A stretch of 64,000 nucleotides of DNA from an alpha proteobacterium AAP38 (GTDB lineage Bacteria; Pseudomonadota; Alphaproteobacteria; Azospirillales; Azospirillaceae), in contig LJHR01000023.1 in NCBI GenBank assembly GCA_001296005.1, forward strand, positions 62,001 through 126,000. Direction: 5' to 3'. Within the stretch, counting starts at the first letter, position 1; the number at the start of each line of letters is the position of its first letter. Positions 64,000 through 64,000 of this stretch are shown piece by piece. The notes beneath the pieces were generated by a model. That model was not told the origin of the DNA. It saw nothing but the letters and a program-made list of their open reading frames with translations, and ran no database searches. The translations under genes were made by a program, and so were the position numbers.

Positions 64000-64000
64000 C

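Larger units (their letters stand above)
35843..64000 (-). mobile_element. siphovirus-type prophage, right end outside the window
   Basis: An unbroken set of late genes on the minus strand runs from HNH nuclease and terminase (right) through head, tail, fibre and lysis genes (left). Gene order matches lambda-like or HK97-like long-tailed phages. Two plus-strand islands lie within it (36875-37623 and 52381-52845). No integrase, repressor or replication genes are present, so the element continues past 64000. The left limit is uncertain, between about 35472 and 37628. All late genes read as intact, so a functional prophage is possible, and nothing seen suggests a domesticated transfer agent. Confidence 0.85.

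Overview
The window is a high-GC chromosomal segment of an alphaproteobacterium, most likely of the Rhodospirillales/Azospirillaceae type. This rests on overall gene content, a GTTC-N7-GTTC LexA box, a dihydroorotase-like protein that lacks the metal-binding HxH pair, and an alphaproteobacterial-style set of hybrid kinases. The species cannot be named from the sequence alone. Codon bias is so strong that long antisense open frames are common; these were discarded.

Positions 1-35.5 kb are host chromosome. They hold the 3' part of mfd, a tRNA-Ser(UGA), and two HPt-containing hybrid histidine kinases, each followed by a stand-alone receiver protein (3.0-10.0 kb). Next come a soluble aldose dehydrogenase, a methyltransferase, and a periplasmic molybdenum hydroxylase pair (isoquinoline 1-oxidoreductase type). 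Divergent from that pair is an NtrC/NtrY-like two-component system. Then follow a LysE exporter, an SCP2 protein behind a LiuR-like operator, a serralysin-like M10 protease with seven adhesin-like repeats, a pseudo-dihydroorotase with plsY, and an MsbA-like ABC exporter. A tight five-gene operon (25.4-28.9 kb) joins CheZ with a full partner-switching set (STAS, RsbW-like kinase, REC-SpoIIE phosphatase) and a PilZ protein. A hypothetical HTH protein, a sialidase-like secreted protein and a 1270-residue hybrid kinase complete this part.

From about 35.8 kb to the right edge lies a siphovirus-type prophage whose late genes run on the minus strand. From right to left these are HNH nuclease, small and large terminase, portal, prohead protease, HK97-type capsid, connectors, tail tube, the G/GT tail chaperones, tape measure, tail tip and fibre proteins, and then GH19 endolysin and a 3-TM holin. 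The G/GT pair has a textbook -1 frameshift signal: A-AAA-AAC, a 7-nt spacer and a perfect 10-bp stem. The integrase and early genes are not in the window and probably lie beyond 64 kb.

The most interesting accessory region is 35.8-37.6 kb, next to the lysis genes. On the left is an SOS-controlled SRAP (YedK/HMCES) gene with a predicted leaderless promoter and an internal GTG start. On the right is a divergent two-gene operon: a 111-residue orphan followed, with an ATGA overlap, by a helix-turn-helix protein whose layout resembles Aca2/YdiL. Its promoter has a perfect 25-bp palindrome between the -35 and -10 boxes. This is the organisation of anti-CRISPR/Aca operons, and it is the best candidate in the window for an undescribed system.
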